A stretch of DNA of 64,000 bases, from positions 133,689,394 through 133,753,393 of the forward strand of contig CM070876.1 in the NCBI GenBank assembly GCA_036365515.1, in the 5' to 3' direction. Shown here one piece after another: positions 10,880 through 27,708 of the stretch. The stretch's first letter is position 1. Each line of letters starts with the position of its first letter. The stretch comes from Torymus aiolomorphi. Its lineage: Eukaryota; Arthropoda; Insecta; Hymenoptera; Torymidae. Position numbers and translations under genes: made by a program. The notes below the pieces were generated by a model, which saw only the letters and a program-made list of their open reading frames with translations, was not told the DNA's origin and searched no databases.

Positions 10880-11760
10880 AGCCATAATCTGTTCAAGTAA
10901 TTCAGAATATACAATTAAAGATCATGCAGATATTTTAATAAGAAACATTGCTTCTGAATCTGATGGTACCACGCATACACTGAATTATGGTAGATTATGA
11001 CATACTATATGTATTCATGCTCTTATTAATGGAGATGAACTTGATACAAGAATTTAATCGTTAAACAATTATTACCATAAAATATTTACTGAAATAACGA
11101 ACGCGGTTTTAGGCGACAATGAAAAACAACTATTGTTTTTATTGACAGTTCTGATGGAACTGGAACAAGTCATTTATTAAATAACTGACTTTATTTAATA
11201 ATTCATTCAATTTTTATTTCAGATTCTGCGGGGGTGATTATAAACAAGGGCAATCTGACTGCCATAAATATTAATTATTTTAATTTAATTTGCAAGACTG
11301 TAAGACTGATGGAAAAATTCTTATCAATTGATAGTAAATTGCAGTCGATATAAGTAATATTTTTAATAATTTATTAAATACTTTGATCATGTTCTTAAAT
11401 AATAAAAATTATCATGAATTAGCAGTTGCTTGGACTGGTATTGCTGCTAATCTGTAAATTAATGAGAAAACGGCTCATACTGCATTTAATTTACATCTTG
11501 ATATAAATGAACGATCAATATATTTCGGTAAATTCAACGTATGTAAATTATATTAAGAGTATAGATTTATTGATCTGGGATAAGATTTTTATGACTAAGA
11601 AATATGCGTTTGATACTGTACACAGATTCTTCAAGGATTTATGTCACAATACAAAACCATTTGGTGGTAAAGTAATCAATTCTTTATGGAGATTTTAGGT
11701 ACATTTTACCAATTGTGCGACATGGTAGTAGAGAGCTACAATAGTAGAATTTTCCGTAAA
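10880..11760 (+). pseudogene. Helitron/PIF1-type helicase fragment, degraded
   Basis: Scattered over shifting frames are DHADILIRNIASESDGTTHT, a decayed Walker A region (SDGTGTSHLLNN), GIAANL, EKTAHTAFNLHLDINE, a Walker B-like segment (LLIWDKIFMTKKYAFDTV), KPFGGKV and LPIVRHGSRE. The order matches the PIF1-like helicase of Helitron rolling-circle transposons. Many stops and frameshifts mean no function. Compare the better preserved fragment at 31.2-33.1 kb. Confidence 0.6.
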
Positions 11761-12355
11761 AAGTTGTAACATATGGCTACAATTTCATTGTAAAAAGGTA
11801 TATAAGAATATGAGAATACCTAAAAGTAAATAATTTTTTACGACCAAACGTTATTTACTCAAATAAATTGGATACATACAACTTTTCAGTCAAAAGTCAT
11901 ATAAAATACCAAAATTTTAAAACCTGTCCTATCAAAATAATATATGCAGTTCCTGGATCTGGAGTCGACGGCAGAGCCCAAAATTTCACATTATGTAGAA
12001 AACAGCTTTTTTGTTAAAATTACCAAAATACATCTTTATTTCTTCTGTAACTGTAAAAAATCTTTTTTATTTGGAACAAATAAAAAGGTTAAAATAAAAT
12101 AATAAATTAATAAATTAACAAATTTTTTATATTAAAAATTAATAAAATAATAAATTATGGCGTTTACACTACATAAAATATGTATTTTAAGTAATAGCAG
12201 AACTTTTAAATAAATTATATTATTTTTACGTTATGACTTTTGCTAAAAATACTTCAATTTAATTAACGTTAGCTATAAAATATGGTTAATTTTCTATTGG
12301 TGCATTTAGTACGCATGTATCAGCAATTTTCTGTTGTAGAAAATCATTGTTTAAA
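11761..12355. other. No gene recognised
   Basis: Very AT-rich; no ORF or structure that I can support. Confidence 0.5.
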
Positions 12356-14180
12356 TAATGTTTTGCGCCTAGCGGGGCGAAAGTAACACTTCCACTCCCG
12401 GCGCCGAATCGTGAAGATTGTATTTTCAACCTAGTCAGGCAAAAATAGTATATTACACAACTAGGGAGGTAAAGAATTATTCCCATGTTTCTTATACGAT
12501 TATTCACCTTATTCGGGTCGAAAATACTACATTCGCGTTTCGGAGCCGGGAGCGAAAATGGTACTTTCTGCCAGGGTATGGTGAAAAATCGTTTTCAATA
12601 ATTAATAAGCCAGTAATTAATAAGTCATTTCCGGAACCACGAGTGCAATTTGCAATGGTATACATGGGCACCTTATCCAGTGCTGGGTAACCTCCTTTAA
12701 TATGTGCAAGACCGCTTGCGCACATGTTCAGCACGAGTCTGAAATTGAATTCTCGGAACGAAATTTTGTCATTTTTATTCGTTTAACAACAGTTAATAAA
12801 TATTAGTCCTCTCTTTCAGGCTCATGTTGAGGTAGTACATTTCTCACTTCGCTCGAATGACAATCACACGAGTCGAGCAAGAACAATCGGAATGTGAGGG
12901 AAGAAAACGTCAAGAGCATGCGCGTGCGTCGCGCACGCTTCTATCAGAAAGCGTTCGCGAAGTAATACAATCTGCACGCAAGCTCCCCAATAGAATATGC
13001 AAAACAAATACTTTGCGCTCATAAAAGAAGTACGAAAAAGCGAGTTGCACGCACTCCGTTAAACAATAGTATGTTATTATGTGTAACGGTTGCGGAATTA
13101 GTAATTCGCGCGTACGATAAAGGTCACACGGGGTTAAAATCACCTTCTCGCTCGTATATCGAGTAGTATTTTTTGACATGATTTGTACAAAGCTTGATTG
13201 AATAGATTTTGTCAGATCTAAGGATCGAGAAAATTTTCATTACATTTGTTACATGTTCGTGGAGCAGCAGACGATGAATGGGATCCCTGTTTATGAGAAG
13301 CATTAAATTTTGAACCTCCAAATGCACTGTGTCAACTTTTTGGTCTTATTTTTCAGAGGCTTGATGAGAATAATTACGGAATTATTACTGTTTGAATTTA
13401 ACATTAACCTTATGGGAATTTGCAAAATTAGCAAATTAATTTAATAAAAACATAGATGTCATAGTGTCATAGCCTTGAAAGTTCGCGTAGTCGTCAATGT
13501 ATGTTAGATAAACCAGCTCCATTTTTTATAAAATGTATACATTTAGAGAATATTTTCTGAAATATAACATACAAACTGTGAAATAAGACGCACAGTCATA
13601 TTAAAAAGTGAATAAAATGAGCATTAAAATGATCTAAAGACATTTTACATATTTGATTGATACTATTTCCCTGGTAGAAATGTTAACCAGAAGCTAGCGA
13701 TTTTTTAGTTAACTTTATGGCTAAAAACGAGCATTGCTCTCTAGGTGCGTAATATACTAATACGCAACACGGGGATAAAAGTTGGCCAGTCCAGAGCACG
13801 TGTAAACATGTGCTCTGGGGTGGCCAACTCTTTACCTCTCTAGTAGCATAATAGACTACTTTGTCTAGCTTGCCGAAATAGTACCATTTTTTCTCACAGC
13901 GCAAGATCGCGAAGGTTATATTTTCGGCTTCTCCAAGAAAAATAGTATATTACGCAACTAGGGAGGTAAAGAGTTGGCCAGTCTAGAGCACGTGTAAATT
14001 GCTACTCGAGCCGAAGGCGAGGGTGGCAAACACGTGCTCTGGGGTGGCCCTCTGTATCCCCGTGTTGTGTATACGATTTTTCATCATACCCGGGTCGAAA
14101 ATACCACATTCGCGTTTTTGATCCGGGAGCGAAAGTGGTACTTTCGATCAGGGTATGGTGAAAAATAGTATACGCACCAC
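12356..14180. repeat. Dispersed palindromic repeat family, two main copies
   Basis: Blocks at 12430-12600 and 13940-14165 share ACTAGGGAGGTAAAG, GGGTCGAAAATAC and CAGGGTATGGTGAAAAAT. The second copy contains nested hairpins, for example AGAGCACGTGTAAACATGTG around 13793, and GAGCACGTGT facing ACACGTGCTC at 13985-14040. The 12600-13680 interval between them has no recognised gene. Confidence 0.6.
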
Positions 14181-14214
14181 GGGAAAAATAAAAAATGCAC
14201 AATTTAAGTTAATT

Positions 14215-14500
14215 ATAAAATTAACACGTGTGCATAATACATGCGACACAAAAATAACTCGTGCACAATATATTGGACGACATGGTGTAGTTTATGTTGA
14301 AGTGTGTACAATAAATCTGTGTACAATCTTATGTGCATAAACCACACCATGCCCACGAAATGCAGCGACTAGTTTATGTTAAAGTGTGCATAATAAATCG
14401 GTGTACAATTATTACGTGCATAAACCACACCACGCCCACGTTGCACATGCACAATAAATATGTGTACAATTCTTATGCGCATAAATAACACCATGTATGA
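14215..14500. repeat. ~95-bp degenerate tandem repeat
   Basis: About three copies share GTGTACAAT, a short spacer, GTGCATAAACCACACCA and GCCCACG. No coding content. Confidence 0.65.
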
Positions 14501-18198
<3,698 letters not shown>

Positions 18199-21100
18199 CT
18201 CGGAAAGGCTCAACTCACCTTACGCACCATCTACAAAAATCTCACGTTTCGGATAACAGCTCACATTATGCGCCAAGTCTCAACACTATTACCATCAGAA
18301 GAATGTGAGCAACGTCAGTGGCAACATACAGAGAAACTCAACTTGGCTGATCCGACTTTTTGGAGACCTCAACTAGTAGATGTACTGATCGGAGCGGACT
18401 ATTACGGCCACATCATCGAACCTAACCTCATAAGGGGAAGTGTGACTGAACCTGTCGCACAATTGTCAATTTTCGGCTGGCTGCTAATAGGTCCATCCAA
18501 CTCAGCTGTGCAACACAGGGTAGTACACCATACAATGGCCTCACTCAACACTGAAGATTTGCAGGAACTACTCACCCGCTTTTGGGTTCAAGAAGAACCA
18601 CCTTCAACATCTGCAGTCAAACTCAACAAAGAAGAAGCATTGTGTGAACAACAATATGTTGAAACTCACACGAAAGATATTCATGGCCGTTACCAAGTCA
18701 GATTACCTCTCACAAACTCTGCAGACGTACTTGGAACCTCTTTTGGAAAAGCTCAAGCATGCCTCAGGAGAATACTCACAAAATGCAATCAAGAAAGCAT
18801 CTACAAGGAAAGGTACTATGCTTTCATGTATGAATAATGCAAATTGGGCCACATGTTGCGGGTCCCTCAACAGGAAATATCCTCCAAACCATCTTACTAT
18901 CTTCCTTACCATGGAGTATTACGAGAAAATAGTCTAACGACAAAACTCAGAGCAGTATTCAACGGGTCAGCACTCACAACAAATGGAAACTCACTCAACG
19001 ACATCATGCATACTGGACCTAACCTCTCACCTAACATTATGGATGTTCATTGTGGATGGATTGTAACATCTGGATTCGAACTCAACCATTTGTCTTCTCA
19101 ACTGACATTACAAAAATGTATCGTCAAATCAATGTGCACCCTCAAGATTGGAATCTGCAACGCATTTTGTGGGTAGATGAAACGGGTCAACTCACTCACT
19201 TCCATTTGACAACAGTCACCTATGGAACACGAGCAGCTCCGTACTTAGCAATTCGGACACTTTTTCAGCTGGTAAAGGATGAAGGAGACCATTATCCACT
19301 TGCGGTAGACTCAATACTTTTTGGAAGGTATGTGGATGACATCTTCGGTGGAGCTGCATCAAAGGAAATTCTCATTGAAAAGGCCAAGCAGTTAACCGCA
19401 CTGTGCAAGGCGGGCGGCTTTCCATTAGCAAAATGGAACTCAAACTCATCTGGTTTCTTCAAGGAATTTCTCAAAGAGCCACCAGCTAATGAAGCGGTGC
19501 CTCTAGATGATTGCGCTACAAATATACTCGGGATCAAATGGCTCCCACACTCAGACGAACTCACCTCCAGAATGACTCTGCCACCTCACCAGGAGATGAT
19601 ATCAAAACGGATTATACTTTCTGAAGTATCTCAACTCTACGATCCCATTGGAATAATCTCACCGGCCATAATCACAAAAAATCCTCCTACAAGAACTGTG
19701 GCTTCACAAGCTTTCTTGGGACGAATCACTGTCAAACTCAATTGTGAAGAAATGGCTGCACATCCGAGAAGATCTCACACACCTGAAGACAATCGCCATA
19801 CCTCGGTGGTTAGGCATTCAGGAAAACTCAGTTGTAGAAGTACATGGCTTGTCGGATGCTTCACAACAGGCAATGGATGCAGTTCTATACATCAAAGCTA
19901 CAACACCAACATCTCACTCAACATCATCGTTTTTCATCTCCAAAACAAAGGTGGCACACTCAAACGACTGTCAATCCCAAGATTGGAATTGGGAGCGGCA
20001 GTGTTACTCACGAAGCTCGCAAAACACGTTTTGGATAATTCACGATTGCCAATTTCACAAATTCATCTTTGGACAGATGCTAAGGTAGCACTCACATGGA
20101 TATGCTCACATCCGTCACGATGGAAGGATTTCGTTGGAAATAGATTTACACTCATACAAGAACTCATTCCAACAGCACAATGGAGACATGTGCCTGGAGC
20201 AGACAATCCAGCGGATTGTGCGTGGATTACTCACTTCGCAATTCAGAGAGCATCAATTATGGTGGCATGGACCAAGTTGGCTCTGCCAGGAGGAATCAGC
20301 TTGGCCTTCTCAAGCAACCTGTATTCAAGAAAGCAACCTTCCAGAAATGAGGGCTAAAGTCACACTCACCGCAGCCAAGTCAAACTCAAGCAAACTGTGG
20401 GACATCATCGATCATTACTCATCATTCACTCAACTCATAAGAATAACTGGATGGGTAATGCTAGCATGTGATCGATTCAAGGCTAAAGGAAAAACTCACC
20501 ATGAATCGAAACTCACTACTGATCTACTCATCAAGGCAAAACTCTTCTGGGTCAAGAAAATTCAGCAAGTTCATTTCCACTCAGAACTTATTATGCCGAA
20601 AAATTCTCAAGTCCCAAGAAACCATGTCTTCAACCGATTGACTGCCTACATAGACTCAACAGGAATTGTTCAAGTAGGAGGGCGGCTTCAAAAAACTCAA
20701 CTCAATCATCACTCAAAACACTCAGCAATTATACCAGGAATCAGTCAACTCACCTCACTGATCATTCGGAACGCTCATCTCTCAACTCTGCACGGTGGCG
20801 CTCAACTCATCCTGGCACACACTCGGCAGGAATTTTGGATAATAGGAGGCAGAGCACCGGTCAAGTCACATATTTTAAAGTGGTTGACTTGTACAAGGTA
20901 TCGGGCTCAACGGGCTCAGCAACTCATGGGGCAATTACCCATGGCCAGGGTCACCCCATCACCCTCTTTCAGTCACACTGGGATCGATTACGCCGGGCCA
21001 ATCACCATTTACTCATGGAAAGGTCGTAGATCCAAAACATACAAATGCTGGATTTGTATCTTTGTGTGCTTCTCAACGTCAGCTGTTCATCTAGAACTGG

Positions 21101-21395
21101 TCAGTAATTACTCAACGGACGGATTCTTAGCGGCTTTCAGACAGTTCACCTCAAGGAGAGGAATACCTTCTAAACTCTACTCATTGTCAGACTGCGGAAC
21201 AAACTTCGTCGGAGCAGCAAGGGAACTAAAGATTCTCTTCTCACAAAGTCAACGTGAAAACTCAATTTTGTACAACTCACTAACCAACGAGGGAACCCAA
21301 TGGATATTCAACCCACCTGCTGCACCTCACATGGGAGGCAAGTAGGAAGCAGTAGTGAAATCAGTTAAATTTTATCTGCGACGGACCATTGGGGA
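18199..21395 (+). pseudogene. BEL/Pao retrotransposon pol fragment
   Basis: In order: end of the protease region (LIGADYYGHII near 18400), reverse transcriptase with FSTDITKMYRQI and the YVDD active site (19331-19342), RNase H-like SDASQQAMDAVLY and LWTDAKVALTWI, integrase zinc-binding region (HLSTLHGG), then integrase core HTGIDYAGP, SDCGTNFVGA and PPAAPHMGGK. This is the canonical BEL/Pao order. Breaks: stop at 18835, frameshifts near 19060, 19680, 19970 and 20220, and TGG-to-TAG-like stop at 21343. The 5' end is cut by the (GA)n of element X1, and the 3' end at 21395 by a 93-bp repeat. Gag and LTRs are absent here. The coding strand is strikingly rich in CTCA (see findings). Confidence 0.9.
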
Positions 21396-21398
21396 CAC

Positions 21399-21717
21399 AA
21401 CCCAAGTAGCAGGAGGACCTCAGTTTCACGCATATAAGGGAGCCTTGTAGACATGAAAAAATAAGCCCAACGTTTATTTAAATAATTTTTAAATCCAAGT
21501 AGCAGGGGGGCCTCAGTTCCACGCATATAAGGGAGCCTTGTAGACATGAAAAAATAAGCCAAACGATAATTTAAATAATTTTTAAACCCAAGTAGGCGGG
21601 GTATATGAGGTCCACGTATATAAGGGTGTCATGTAGACATGAAAAAATAAGCAAAACGATTATTCAAATAATTTTTAAACCCAAGTAACCGGGTAACGCG
21701 AGTTCCACGCATACGTG
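21399..21717. repeat. 93-bp tandem repeat, ~3.4 copies
   Basis: Units begin at 21401, 21494, 21587 and 21680 with CCCAAGTAG and share TAAGGGAGCCTTGTAGACAT and ATGAAAAAATAAGC. The last unit is cut by the mariner element. Confidence 0.9.
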
Positions 21718-22830
21718 GTGTGTTCAAAAAGTAAGGTGACTTTTTGAATTTCGCGGGATACCTGCAGTCGATTTTCGTTTTTTTTCTTATATTGGTACAC
21801 ACATCCCGAACATATGTTCACAGTTTCAATTTTATAGCATTCTTTGTTGGTTTGTGAGAAGCATAAAGGTTAGAAGTGTTTTTGTATGCTCGGCGATTTT
21901 CTCCTGGCGAAAAGAATGGATCAAAGAATTTGCATCAAATTTTGTGTAAAAAATGGAATTAAGTACTCCAAAGCACTTGAAATGTTGACAGTGGCATACA
22001 GTGAGTCTACTCTGAGCAAAAAAATGTTTATAAGTGGTACAAGCTCTTCCAAGAAGACCGAGAAGATGCCAATGACGAACCTCTTTCTGGACGCCTCAGC
22101 ACGTCAATAACTGATGAAAACGTTGAAGAAGTGAAAAAAATGGTGTTGGAGAATCGTCGAATCGCCATTAGAGAAGTTGCTGATGACATCGGCATCTCGA
22201 TTGGCTCGTGCCATGCAATTTTTTCGGATGTTTTGGGCATGACACGTGTGTCAGCGAAGTTTGTTCCGCAACTGCTTAATTTTGATCAGAAGAATCGTCG
22301 CATGAGCATCGTCCAGAAGCTGTTGGATAACGTCAATGATGATCCTGATTGGCTCAAAAGGGTTATAACTGGTGACGAATCATGAGTATATGGTTATGAC
22401 GTCGAAACCAAAGCCCAATCGTCCGAATGGAAGAGCCTACAAGAGACAAGACCGAAAAAAGCACGCCAAGTTCATTCCAATGTCAAGGTTTTGCTCATTG
22501 TTTTCTTCGATTACCGCGGCGTAGTGCATCAGGAGTTTTGGCCATAAGGTCGTACGGTTAATAAGGAGTATTACCTTGAAGTTATGCGCTGTTTGCGAGA
22601 CGCAATACGAAAAAAACGTCCGGCATTGTGGGAAAATAATTCATGGCTTTTGCATCACGATAATGCACCTGCTCACTCATCGTTGCTTGTGCGTAATTTT
22701 TTGGCCAAAACCAAAACCACAATCATGCCTCAGCCACCATATTCACCAGATTTGACCCCCTGCGACTTTTTCCTGTTCCCAAAACTGAAGAGACCGCTGA
22801 TTGTAGAGCAAATAGAGGAGTAACTTGGAA
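21718..22830 (+). mobile_element. mariner element, 3'-truncated
   Basis: Begins with a mariner-like terminal sequence (GTTCAAAAAGTAAGGTGACT) directly after the 93-bp repeat and contains a DD34D transposase pseudogene. No matching right terminal repeat is visible before the AT-rich sequence at 22830, so the element lacks its 3' end. Confidence 0.8.
21886..22822 (+). pseudogene. mariner transposase (DD34D), inactive
   Basis: Reading across breaks gives an N-terminal helix-turn-helix part (QRICIKFCVKNG), WYKLFQEDREDANDEPLSGR, ENRRIAIREVADDIGISIG, then TGDES (first Asp), HHDNAPAH (second Asp) and YSPDLTPCDFFLFP (third Asp, 34 residues after the second by my count). DD34D is the mariner signature. 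Breaks: a frameshift in the A7 run near 22018, a stop at 22383, and another at 22543. The ORF ends at an early stop near 22820, before the usual C-terminus. The enzyme would have moved DNA by cut-and-paste into TA sites; this copy cannot. Confidence 0.85.
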
Positions 22831-23235
22831 AAAAGGGTAAAATAGAGGATTGAAAAAAAGAGGAAATAGAGGAGACAGTTGCATCCCTGTAATAAACGCA
22901 GGCCTCTAACAGTTATAATAACAGTTATACTATATAGAGTATCATACTCGCAAATCGGCGTACTCGCTCCAAGTTCCGATTCATCTGAATTTCTCTTCTG
23001 TAACCCTAAGCCGCTACTAGTTATTTAAAAATTTGCGAGGGTAAAAATTTCCATTTTCTATCATCGATCAACCGCGATACTTCCTCATACATTTTTTCCG
23101 AGTAACAATAGTCATACAGAATCACAACCGCATCTAGCCTGACGGGCAGTATTATTTGGTCCAACAATGGATCCAACAATGGATAATAAATTTACGATTT
23201 AAAAATATATTAAGCAATATAGAAGTATAGTCTAT
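22831..23235. other. No gene recognised
   Basis: Low-complexity GA/AT sequence grading into the satellite; nothing coding. Confidence 0.5.
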
Positions 23236-24835
23236 TTACATTTTGAGAAATAGATTTTAGCGTATGGAGTGGCTGGCGAAATTGTTGCTTCAAATTGTTA
23301 TAAATAATCGACTTTTACCATTTTTCATGGTTGTAAATAATTGTAAATAAATCGTAGATTACGTTAGCGCTTTGAAAAATTGATTTTGGCGTATGGGGGG
23401 CTGGCCAAATTATAGCTCAAAATTGTTATAAATAATCGACTTTTACCAGTTTTTATGGTTGTAAATAATTGTAAATAAATCGTAGATTACGTTAGCATTT
23501 TGAAAAATTCATTTTGGCGTATGGGGGGCTGGCGAAATTATAGCTCAAAATTGTTATAAATAATCGACTTTTGCCAGTTTTTATGGTTGTTAATAATTGT
23601 AAATAAATCGTAGATTACGTTAGTACTTTGAAAAATTGATTTTCGCGTATGGGGGGCTGACGGAATTATTGCTCAAAATTGTTATAAATAATCGACTTTT
23701 ACCAGTTTTTATAGTTGTAAATAATTGTAAATAGATTGTAGATTACGGTAGCGCTATGAAAATTTGATTTTGGCGTCTGGGGAAGCTGGCGAAATTATTG
23801 TTTAAAATTGTTATAAATAATCGACTTTTACCAGTTTTTGTGGTTGTAAATAATTGTAAATAATTCGTAGTTTACGTTAGCACTTTGAAAAATTGATTTT
23901 GGTATATGGATGGGCTGGCGTAATTATTGCTTAAAATTGTTATAAATAATCGACTTTTACCAGTTTTTATGGTTGTAAATAATTGTAAATAAATCGTAGA
24001 TTACGTTAGCACTTTGAAAAATTGATTTTCGCGTATGGGGGGGCTGGTGAAATTACCGCTCAAAATTGTTATAAATAATCGACTTTTATCAGTTTTTATG
24101 GTTGTAAATAATTGTAAATAAATTGTAGATTACGTTAGCACTTTGAAAAATTGATTTTGGCGTATGGGGCGGCTGGCGAAATTATTGCTTCAAATTGTTA
24201 TAAATAATCGACTTTTACCATTTTTCATGGTTGTAAATAATTGTAAATAAATCGTAGATTACGTTAGCGCTTTGAAAAATTGATTTTGGCGTCTCAGAGG
24301 GCTGGCGAAATTATTGCTTAAAATTTTTATAAATAATCGAGTTTTACCAGTTTTTATGGTGTAAATGATTGTAAATAAATCGTAGATTGCGGTAGCGCTT
24401 TGAAAATTTGATTTTGGCGTCTGGGGGGGCTGGCGAAATTATTGCTCAAAATTGTTATAAATAATCGACTTTTACCAGTTTTTATGGTTGTAAATGATTG
24501 TAAATAAATCGTAGATTACGTTAGCACTTTGAAAAATTGATTTTGGCGTCTGGGGGGGCTGGCGAAATTATTGCTCAAAATTGTTATAAATAATCGACTT
24601 TTACCAGTTTTTATGGTTGTAAATAATTTTAAATAAATTGTAGTTTACGTTAGCACTTTGAAAAATTGATTTTGGTATATGGGTGGGCTGGCGTAATTAT
24701 TGCTTAAAATTGTTATAAATAATCGACTTTTACATGTTTTTATGATTGTAAATAATTGTAAATAAATCGGAGATTACGTTACCGTTCTGGAAATTGTGGT
24801 TTTTTTATGTGGGGGCTGACGAAATATTTCTTCCG
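23236..24835. repeat. 128/129-bp satellite array, ~12 monomers
   Basis: The string TAAATAATCG recurs at 23301, 23429, 23557, 23685, 23814, 23943, 24072, 24201, 24330, 24458, 24587 and 24716, so the period is 128 or 129 throughout. Each monomer has AATTGTAAATAAATCGTAG, a TTTTGGCGTATGGGG block and CTGGCGAAATTATTGCT. Variants recur at a distance (monomers 1 and 8; 6 and 12), indicating unequal exchange rather than a fixed higher-order unit. The array ends at a C13 run near 24838-24850. Confidence 0.95.
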
Positions 24836-25440
24836 GCCCCCCCCCCCCTTTTGTTTATTATAACTTTGTTTATATACTTGTACAAAAATCGATTGTGGTT
24901 GTAATTAATTGTAAAAAAGTGTGCAAAATTATCCAATTTCTTATTTTAGGATTAGTGATTTGGGCGGGCGGGAGAAATGGACGTAATTTTCAGCCAACTC
25001 TAAGCACTTTTCCAACATTCAATCGCCATATTGGATCCTCCATTTGGAATTTCACAAGTCTGATAGCAAAATCGTCATCAGCGACTTCGAAACCGATGTA
25101 TTCCAATTTTGAGAAATACCAAGCTTTTTGCGAACTTTTAACCGCCATATTTGATCCGCCATTTTGAATTTCGAAAGTCTGATAGCAAGATCGTGATCAG
25201 CGACGTCGAAAATCCATCAATTCCTATTTTGAGCAAAATGTAAGCTTTTTCTGAACCTTTTACCGCCATGTTGGATTCGCCATTTTCAATTTCGAAACTC
25301 CAACAGTAAAGTCGTGATCAGCTACTTTAGAAACCCCTTTATTCCAATTTTGAGAAATACCTAACCTTTTTTCGAATTTTTATCACCATCGGTATCAGAA
25401 TTGTAGAATAAAATTTCTACAATTTATCTTTAATTAGATA
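24836..25440. repeat. ~120-bp repeat, three diverged copies
   Basis: Copies start near 25020, 25140 and 25260, each with CGCCAT(A/G)TTGGAT or TTTGATCCGCCATTTTGAAT, TTTCGAAAGTCTGATAGCA and GATCAGCGAC. No coding content. Confidence 0.8.
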
Positions 25441-25800
25441 TAAAATATAATATTATGAGGAGGGGTAGGAGGAGTGGCTGTGCGGAGTCGTATGGCGGGG
25501 GGTGGAAGGAGGAGGATGGGTTTTGAGGAACAAATGTGATGCTAAAAACACCTATTTCGAATTATATATTAACCTTATTTTGAGGAGGGGCTGAGGAGGG
25601 GTTGTGAGGACTTGCGCGGGCGGCAGAGGGGGAGGAGGGGTTTTGAGGAGCACATGTAATACTAAAAAGACCTATTTCTAATTATATTTTAACCTTATTT
25701 TGAGGAGTGGCTGTGGAGGGGCTGTGAGGAGGGGCTGTGAGGAGGAGCGAGGTGGGGAGGGGGGCTGAGTTGCATGCAAGCCTCTTACAATTATATAATA
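25441..25800. repeat. G-rich purine repeat (GAGGAGGGG)n
   Basis: Many runs of three to six G separated by short spacers (GAGGAGGGGCTGTGAGGAGG-like), plus a ~120-bp larger repeat with CCTATTTC(G/T)AATTATAT. Confidence 0.8.
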
Positions 25801-27708
25801 TAGGAAAATATACACTAGCTGCCCCCGTCGCGGATTCGCCCGCGCAAAAATTGGTTTAATAGTTTTTAAGATTTTTGGTAACAAAGAAACGCTGTATCTT
25901 TATATCTCTTTATATAATAGTAAGATATATACCGGGTGTCCCATTTTAAAACCGCCAGGCAAATATCTCGAAAACTAAGTAACATGGAAAAAAATATTGT
26001 ATACAAAAGTTGTAGGGTTCAGAGGGGCTCAACTGATGGTAACCTTGATCATGACCTTGATGTCAGGGATCAAGGTTATTTGGAGGTCAGATCAATTTTT
26101 TTAAATGGGAACGCCCACATTTGACCTCGTAAATGGAAAGCGCGAAAAATTTTACGTTCAGATATGCTTGGGTTAATGTCACGGTTACGGTTATAGTTAT
26201 GGTCACAATCCAAATCAATCAACGCATCCAAACATTTGGATAATTACGCATACGAGAAAAAGTGATCAATACACGAGTTGTAGAGTTCGGAGGCGAAAAC
26301 TGGTAGTGCCCTTGACCATGTCCTTGAAGTCAAGGGTGATGTCATTCAAAGATCAAATCGATTTTTTTAAACGGGAACCCTCACTTATGACCTCGTAAAT
26401 AGAAAAACCGGATAATTTAACATTCTGGTATAACCTTGGGTTAAGGTCATGTCTAAAGTTATGGTTAGTTTCCAGCAAGTTACGGCAATATAAAGGGCGT
26501 TTTATGTAATTGAGTGTAATTGGTCATTTTAAGTGATTGAGAGACATTGACGTTTAGCACTGGTCATTGAGGTGGTTGAAGGTTACATCAGGTTGGTGCT
26601 GGTCATGTTAGGTAATTGACGGTCACACCTAAAAATATGAATTTTTATGAAGAAATACTATTTGACCTTGAAATGACCTTACTATTTGACTTTGGGATCA
26701 AAATTACCGGGGAAAGCAACCATCCTCTCTATCCCACAGTGATGTTGGAGACGGCTACTTTCTTTCAATCGATTCGTTTGGATGCGTTGATTGATTTGGA
26801 TTTTGGCCATAATCTTGACCCAAGCTATGAGCTTATCTGAACGTTAAATTTTCCGCTCTTTGCATTTACGAAGGCATTTGATTGTCAAATTTCATTTTCG
26901 TTCAGAAATGTAAGTGAATCGTAATTTTTCCAAACAGTGACAGATTAGAACTTGTTCGGGTCCAAGGAAGTCATGAATCGGTTCTCTTGACCTTGCCATT
27001 CACCTCTGTATTGAAGGTTTTTTTAACGAACAACTTGCGAAATTAAATAGAAACCTCCATTTTTGCCCTTGAATTATGAAAAAGTATAAACTTTTACGTT
27101 TAAGTATGTTCCACACTTTGAGTTATAGTGAATCCCAGTGGTCATCTGAAAGTCAAATAACCCTTGTACATAAAGGCTGATGAATCATGACCTTTTTTAA
27201 AAATGATCGGATTAAAAGATTTTCGAGTTGCAGGGTACTGTTAATCGGTGATATTGATCACTGCTAACTGAGAATGATGGAAGTTTATCATTAATGATCC
27301 CTCCTAACGAAAAATGATCCGTATTAAGTAGTATTGACTACCACTAAGCAATTATTATCAATACTTACCAGGGTTAACCACTTATATCAGATAACAGAAG
27401 TTCTGAGTTAATGAGTATTGACCAATTGTAACCAACAGTGACCGGTAGTATTCAGCATTGACCAGTAATAATCAATAATTATTAGTGTTTACATCAAATT
27501 GTTTTCAAATTTAGCACACTTATACTGGCAAAGAAAATTAAACTTTTTCGTTTTAAAAAATTGTATAGTACAATAACATCTTATTTCTTCTGTGGTATTG
27601 TGCAAATGTTCTTATACATTTAAAACTTGTTTTGCGATCGTTTCGTGTACACATTTCTTATCGGAAATATCCGTTTTAATAAATAATTGCATTTACAACT
27701 CAAAAAGA

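Noticed and set aside
20835..21029. 64-residue ORF overlapping the integrase region
   Set aside because: Alternate frame of BEL/Pao integrase; the conserved text is in the other frame.
23236..24835. CRISPR-like regular repeats
   Set aside because: Monomers are contiguous with no unique spacers; satellite DNA in a eukaryotic genome.
24895..25167. 90-residue ORF with IWAGGRNGRNF
   Set aside because: Lies in a ~120-bp diverged tandem repeat; no domain.
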